The translations under genes and the position numbers were made by a program. The notes beneath the pieces were generated by a model. It worked only from the letters and a program-made list of their open reading frames with translations. It was not told the DNA's origin and did not search any database. From Bacteroidota bacterium (GTDB taxonomy: Bacteria > Bacteroidota > Bacteroidia > JAIBAJ01), in the NCBI GenBank assembly GCA_947475205.1, contig CANJNG010000007.1, positions 1 through 51,252 on the forward strand: 51,252 nt of DNA, in the 5' to 3' direction. Shown here one piece after another: positions 47,430 to 51,252 of the stretch (positions are counted from its first letter, which is position 1; every line of letters starts with the position of its first letter).

Positions 47430-48254
47430 TCAAAATCGTATCACAAAATGCTCTTTCTCCCGCCCTTTCTTAAAAAACACCAAACCTATAAAGAACAAGT
47501 CAATGGTTAAGCTAACCGATGGATGAGCTTTTATTTCCTCCCAAGCTTGTTCCATTTCTTGGCTCCAATGAATGTCGTCAAAAATAAATAGTGAATCATT
47601 CGTGGCTTTGGGTAGGCAGGAATGGAAATACTCCATCGTAGGTTTGTAGCGATGGTTGCCATCAAAGAAAGCTAAATCTATTTGAGGCAAATCCGGAATG
47701 AGCTGGGGCAAAGTGTCATCGAAATTGCCCACTATCTGCTGAATGTTTTTCAGGTTTAGTTTCTTGAAATTATCGGCAGCTGTTTTAGCTGTTTCGGGGC
47801 AACCTTCGAGGCTGTAAATTTTGCTTTCTGAATTGGCTGCAGCTAAATAGGCAGTGGTTAACCCCAGCGATGTACCCAGTTCTAAAACTGTTTTGGGGTG
47901 GAGATAATCGCATAGCCGAAAAATAAGTTGGCCAAACTTAACAGGCTTAGCGGCATTTTTAGCAATAGCACTAATTCGCTTCTTTTTAGTGTTTCCAAAC
48001 TTGGAACCCGCTCCTAAGTCCAAAATATCAATTTCTCTGTTGTCCTCCAATAATTGGCTTCTAAGATTTTCAATGGTCTTATACGAATAATAGTGGCCTG
48101 AATTATAAATTACCTGCTCGGTAAGGGCATAAACAAATGGTGAGTGAATCCCGTGAAGATTTACACTGGTTACATAATATTTAGCAAATTCAACAGCTAA
48201 TTGAACAGGGGAATACACTGAGATTGAAAATTTGGCAATATTACAGAATATCAC
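47430..48254 (-). CDS. class I SAM-dependent methyltransferase (O-methyltransferase-like)
   Basis: VLELGTSLGLTTAYLA, IDLAFFDGNHRYKPTMEYF; probable internal start. Confidence 0.85.
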   Translation of the reverse strand: MIFCNIAKFSISVYSPVQLAVEFAKYYVTSVNLHGIHSPFVYALTEQVIYNSGHYYSYKTIENLRSQLLEDNREIDILDLGAGSKFGNTKKKRISAIAKNAAKPVKFGQLIFRLCDYLHPKTVLELGTSLGLTTAYLAAANSESKIYSLEGCPETAKTAADNFKKLNLKNIQQIVGNFDDTLPQLIPDLPQIDLAFFDGNHRYKPTMEYFHSCLPKATNDSLFIFDDIHWSQEMEQAWEEIKAHPSVSLTIDLFFIGLVFFKKGREKEHFVIRF

Positions 48255-48530
48255 ACCGTGGAAAGTATCTTAAACAAATCCTCTTCGGGATATAAGTTCA
48301 AGCGTTTATGCAATCGGTTTGGGGCCATTTTTTTACCTAGGGCTGTTTTTGTGAAGGAATTTTTCCGAAACAGAGGATTAGTAAACAGGCGAAATTAGTG
48401 CTTAGGAATGCTAAGTTGAAGCAGAGGGGTAAAACAATTCCCTTTGTTTGTTTGTTTTTATAAACACCAAACCGACAATCGGTTTCAACGAATACTTTTG
48501 TCCCCTCAATTTTTCGAAATTTAATTTATA

Positions 48531-49463
48531 ATGAACACTCACACCTCTTGCCTAATAATTGGTAGCGGCCCTGCCGGATACACTGCCGCTATATATGCTG
48601 CCCGTGCCGATTTAAAACCCATTATGCTCACCGGACTTCAACCCGGTGGACAACTTACCATCACTACCGAAGTAGAAAACTATCCCGGATACCCCGAAGG
48701 CACACAAGGCCCTGAAATGATGGAAGATTTCCGCAAACAGGCCCTCCGTTTTGGCACCGATATTCGTTACCAATTGGCCTCAAAGGTTGATTTTTCGAAA
48801 CGCCCGTTCACTGTAACTGTGGATGATAAATATGACATTACTGCCGACACGGTGATAATCTCCACAGGTGCTTCGGCCAAATGGTTGGGTTTGCCATCCG
48901 AACAAACGTTTAATGGATATGGCGTTTCAGCATGTGCAGTATGCGATGGCTTTTTCTATAAAGGACAAAATGTAGCCATTGTTGGCGGTGGCGATACAGC
49001 TGCCGAAGAAGCGTCCTACTTAGCTAAACTTTGCACAAAGGTTACCATGCTTGTGCGTAAAGATGAATTGAGAGCTTCGAAAGCTATGCAGCATCGGGTT
49101 TTTAATACTCCGAATATTGAAGTTCTCTTTAATCACGATACGCTTGAAATTGTGGGGGAACAAACCGTTAACGGAGTAGTTGTTAGGGATAATAAAACCG
49201 ACAAAACTTACACTTTGGACGTTACGGGTTTCTTTGTGGCGATAGGTCATAAACCCAATACCGATATATTCAAAGACTGGCTTGATTTGGATGAAACAGG
49301 CTATATCAAAACTGTTCTGGGAAGCACTAATACCAATATTCCGGGAGTGTTTGCTGCAGGCGATGCACAAGATAAAATCTATCGTCAGGCGGTTACAGCA
49401 GCCGGAAGTGGATGTATGGCTGCATTGGATGCAGAGCGTTGGCTAACTGAACAGGGGCATTAA
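48531..49463 (+). CDS. trxB: thioredoxin-disulfide reductase
   Basis: IIGSGPAGYTAAIYAARA, CAVCDGFFYK (CxxC), VVGGGDTAAEEA-type motif, FAAGDAQDKIYRQAVTAAGSGCMAA. Confidence 0.96.
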   Translation: MNTHTSCLIIGSGPAGYTAAIYAARADLKPIMLTGLQPGGQLTITTEVENYPGYPEGTQGPEMMEDFRKQALRFGTDIRYQLASKVDFSKRPFTVTVDDKYDITADTVIISTGASAKWLGLPSEQTFNGYGVSACAVCDGFFYKGQNVAIVGGGDTAAEEASYLAKLCTKVTMLVRKDELRASKAMQHRVFNTPNIEVLFNHDTLEIVGEQTVNGVVVRDNKTDKTYTLDVTGFFVAIGHKPNTDIFKDWLDLDETGYIKTVLGSTNTNIPGVFAAGDAQDKIYRQAVTAAGSGCMAALDAERWLTEQGH

Positions 49464-49504
49464 TCCATCAACCCAAAATAGAACGAACGCCCAAAAATTG
49501 CCTT

Positions 49505-51252
49505 TTAGTTTCTAACCAATTTTTGCATACTCATTCGGCCATTTTTGGGTGAAAGGCAAACAAAATACAGCCCATTTGCTAAACCAGAAATGTCTAATTT
49601 GTTTCTTTCGGAAATCAAATTCTTCTTTTCCATAACTAAATTTCCCGAAAGGTTAAAAATCTGCACCATGAATTCCTGAATATTTGTTGAAAGAATGTTC
49701 AGCACATTATCTGCCGGATTTGGGAATAGCGAAAAACCACTATAGCTTTCGGCATCATTAATCCCCTGCACCTGCACAAAGTCTTTGAAGGTGAGAATAA
49801 TTGTGTCGTTTTGGGTGAGAGGGAATGTAACCGTGTCGCTAAATTGGCTAGGAGCAAAGGTGCTATGATAGCTGAGATAATTTACAAAACTCCATCCGGT
49901 ATTGGGTTGTGCTTCGAGTCTAATCTGCACATCCCCAAAATATTCACCCGTCCAAGGGAAGCTGTTGGGACTAATGGTATTTATTTTCACTTTTCCGGCT
50001 TGCGGAGGATCTATAAAAACGGTTAGGCTATATGGGCCTGTAAGTTCCAAACAATCTACCACCTGTTGCTGAATTACATTGTGTCGGCAGATAATTGTTT
50101 GCCGCAAGAAGTCCAGATTTGCTTGCCATTCGGGAATTGAACCTCCCCAACGAGCAATTTGCTGAGGCATTTCGGGAGAAATTAGAGCAACAAGACTATC
50201 CAAATGGTGAAGCATTGTATCTAAATTCAACACCGTATTGAAAAGGTCGGCATAGCGGTTTGCGTATAAATCAGAGAAATCGGGATTATCTAACAGCTTT
50301 TTATAGAAATCGGTGTGTTCTATTCCGGGTTGTCCGTTGAATAAATCCTGAGCGGTGCAAACTGTTTCCACGTTGCAATCCATACTTCCAAGTCCTGTGT
50401 AATCTTGCCCCAATGCAAAGGTGTTGTCCATATCCCAAAGATGATACCGCCATTTGAAGCTATCGCCGCCCCTGCCTCTCCACCACTGTGTATTCCAGTT
50501 GAGCCAGTCGCCATTCATAGTAAAGGTATTGAAGACAAAATAGTCAATCAGACTCAATACATCCATTCGGTCTGTAACGTGTTGATAGTTTGCTGCAACA
50601 GCCATATTATTGGCCATAACGTAGCTATGTAGTGCTGTCCAAGCTGTATCGGAACCGTTTTCGATAGTTAAAACTCCCCAATAGGAAAGTCTGTCCACTT
50701 TTGATTCGCCAGTACCGTAATATTCTTTGGCAAAATCTTCGTCCACCCGTTCACGCATTTCATACAATCCCCAATATTGGCCATTTATATAGATAACGCA
50801 TGGTTCATAGCTGCGTTCATCTAAATCACATCCTTTCATAGAAAGTGTTTGCGAAAAGGCATCACGCAGATGACAGCCGGGTAGAGGTTGTCCGGTGTAA
50901 TCGTTAAACCAAACCGGGCTACCTCCGGCATATCCGGGATAGTTGTCGTTACCCGCATTTTTGAAAATGATTAGTTTGTAATCGTTTCGTGGTGTTGAGC
51001 GAAAAAGCGGATAATCAATATCGTTATCGTAACCATAACTGTCACGGCTTTTAAAGTGCATACCTTTTTGGTCGAAAGCCCAACTATCATTACCGTGGCT
51101 TTCCATATCACCATCGCCTTCATCCATTTGTTGTTGGTTTTTCCCAAACAGTTCAATGGAAGTTCTTATTTCCTGACCTCCACCAAATAGGCTGCTTTGG
51201 TACTCATCTGAACCCAGTGAAACAACGGGTAAAGCATGATTAGTATTAATGA
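49505..51252 (-). CDS. CotH kinase family protein with T9SS type A sorting domain (5' end beyond window)
   Basis: CotH motifs (LIIFKNAGND, YINGQYWGLYEMRERVDEDF, HLWDMDNTFAL) and FSLFPNPADNVLNIL...LANGLYFV; frame remains open upstream of 51127 (TNHALPVVSLGSDEYQSSLFGGGQEIRTSIELFGKNQQQ) to the edge. Confidence 0.92.
   Translation of the reverse strand, partial: INTNHALPVVSLGSDEYQSSLFGGGQEIRTSIELFGKNQQQMDEGDGDMESHGNDSWAFDQKGMHFKSRDSYGYDNDIDYPLFRSTPRNDYKLIIFKNAGNDNYPGYAGGSPVWFNDYTGQPLPGCHLRDAFSQTLSMKGCDLDERSYEPCVIYINGQYWGLYEMRERVDEDFAKEYYGTGESKVDRLSYWGVLTIENGSDTAWTALHSYVMANNMAVAANYQHVTDRMDVLSLIDYFVFNTFTMNGDWLNWNTQWWRGRGGDSFKWRYHLWDMDNTFALGQDYTGLGSMDCNVETVCTAQDLFNGQPGIEHTDFYKKLLDNPDFSDLYANRYADLFNTVLNLDTMLHHLDSLVALISPEMPQQIARWGGSIPEWQANLDFLRQTIICRHNVIQQQVVDCLELTGPYSLTVFIDPPQAGKVKINTISPNSFPWTGEYFGDVQIRLEAQPNTGWSFVNYLSYHSTFAPSQFSDTVTFPLTQNDTIILTFKDFVQVQGINDAESYSGFSLFPNPADNVLNILSTNIQEFMVQIFNLSGNLVMEKKNLISERNKLDISGLANGLYFVCLSPKNGRMSMQKLVRN

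Noticed and set aside
48450-48480. AAACCGACAATCGGTTT short dyad upstream of trxB
   Set aside because: Only 6-bp arms; could be chance without comparative data

Overview
This 51-kb window comes from a Bacteroidota chromosome. The evidence is T9SS type A and B sorting domains, many TAnnTTTG-type -7 boxes and CHU_C/PKD proteins. Most of it is ordinary core content: M42 peptidase, purD, lysS, TonB receptor, ALDH, D-Ala-D-Ala carboxypeptidase, rlmB, PLP aminotransferase, tatC, mntR-mntH, parE, nadE, pfkA, ubiB-like kinase, ruvC and trxB. Between nadE and pfkA (about 29.9-42.9 kb) lies an accessory island. It holds toxin-antitoxin loci and remnants, a DUF6934-like cluster, two membrane glycosyltransferase-like genes around a T9SS protein, and three tandem genes made of CxxGHxW...WCxxC zinc-ribbon repeats. 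It also holds a divergent pair of uncharacterised internally duplicated paralogs around an ~85% AT spacer, and a compact candidate structured RNA at 41926-42059. That RNA has a canonical tRNA-like T-arm, a D-arm-like hairpin, a 14-bp closing helix and a 10-bp second helix. Outside the island, the most unusual sequence is a 42-bp minisatellite at 17894-18158, which reads on the minus strand as a 14-aa coiled-coil repeat with the same TAA codon fixed in four consecutive units. All calls were made by eye from the sequence. No database search or folding program was run.
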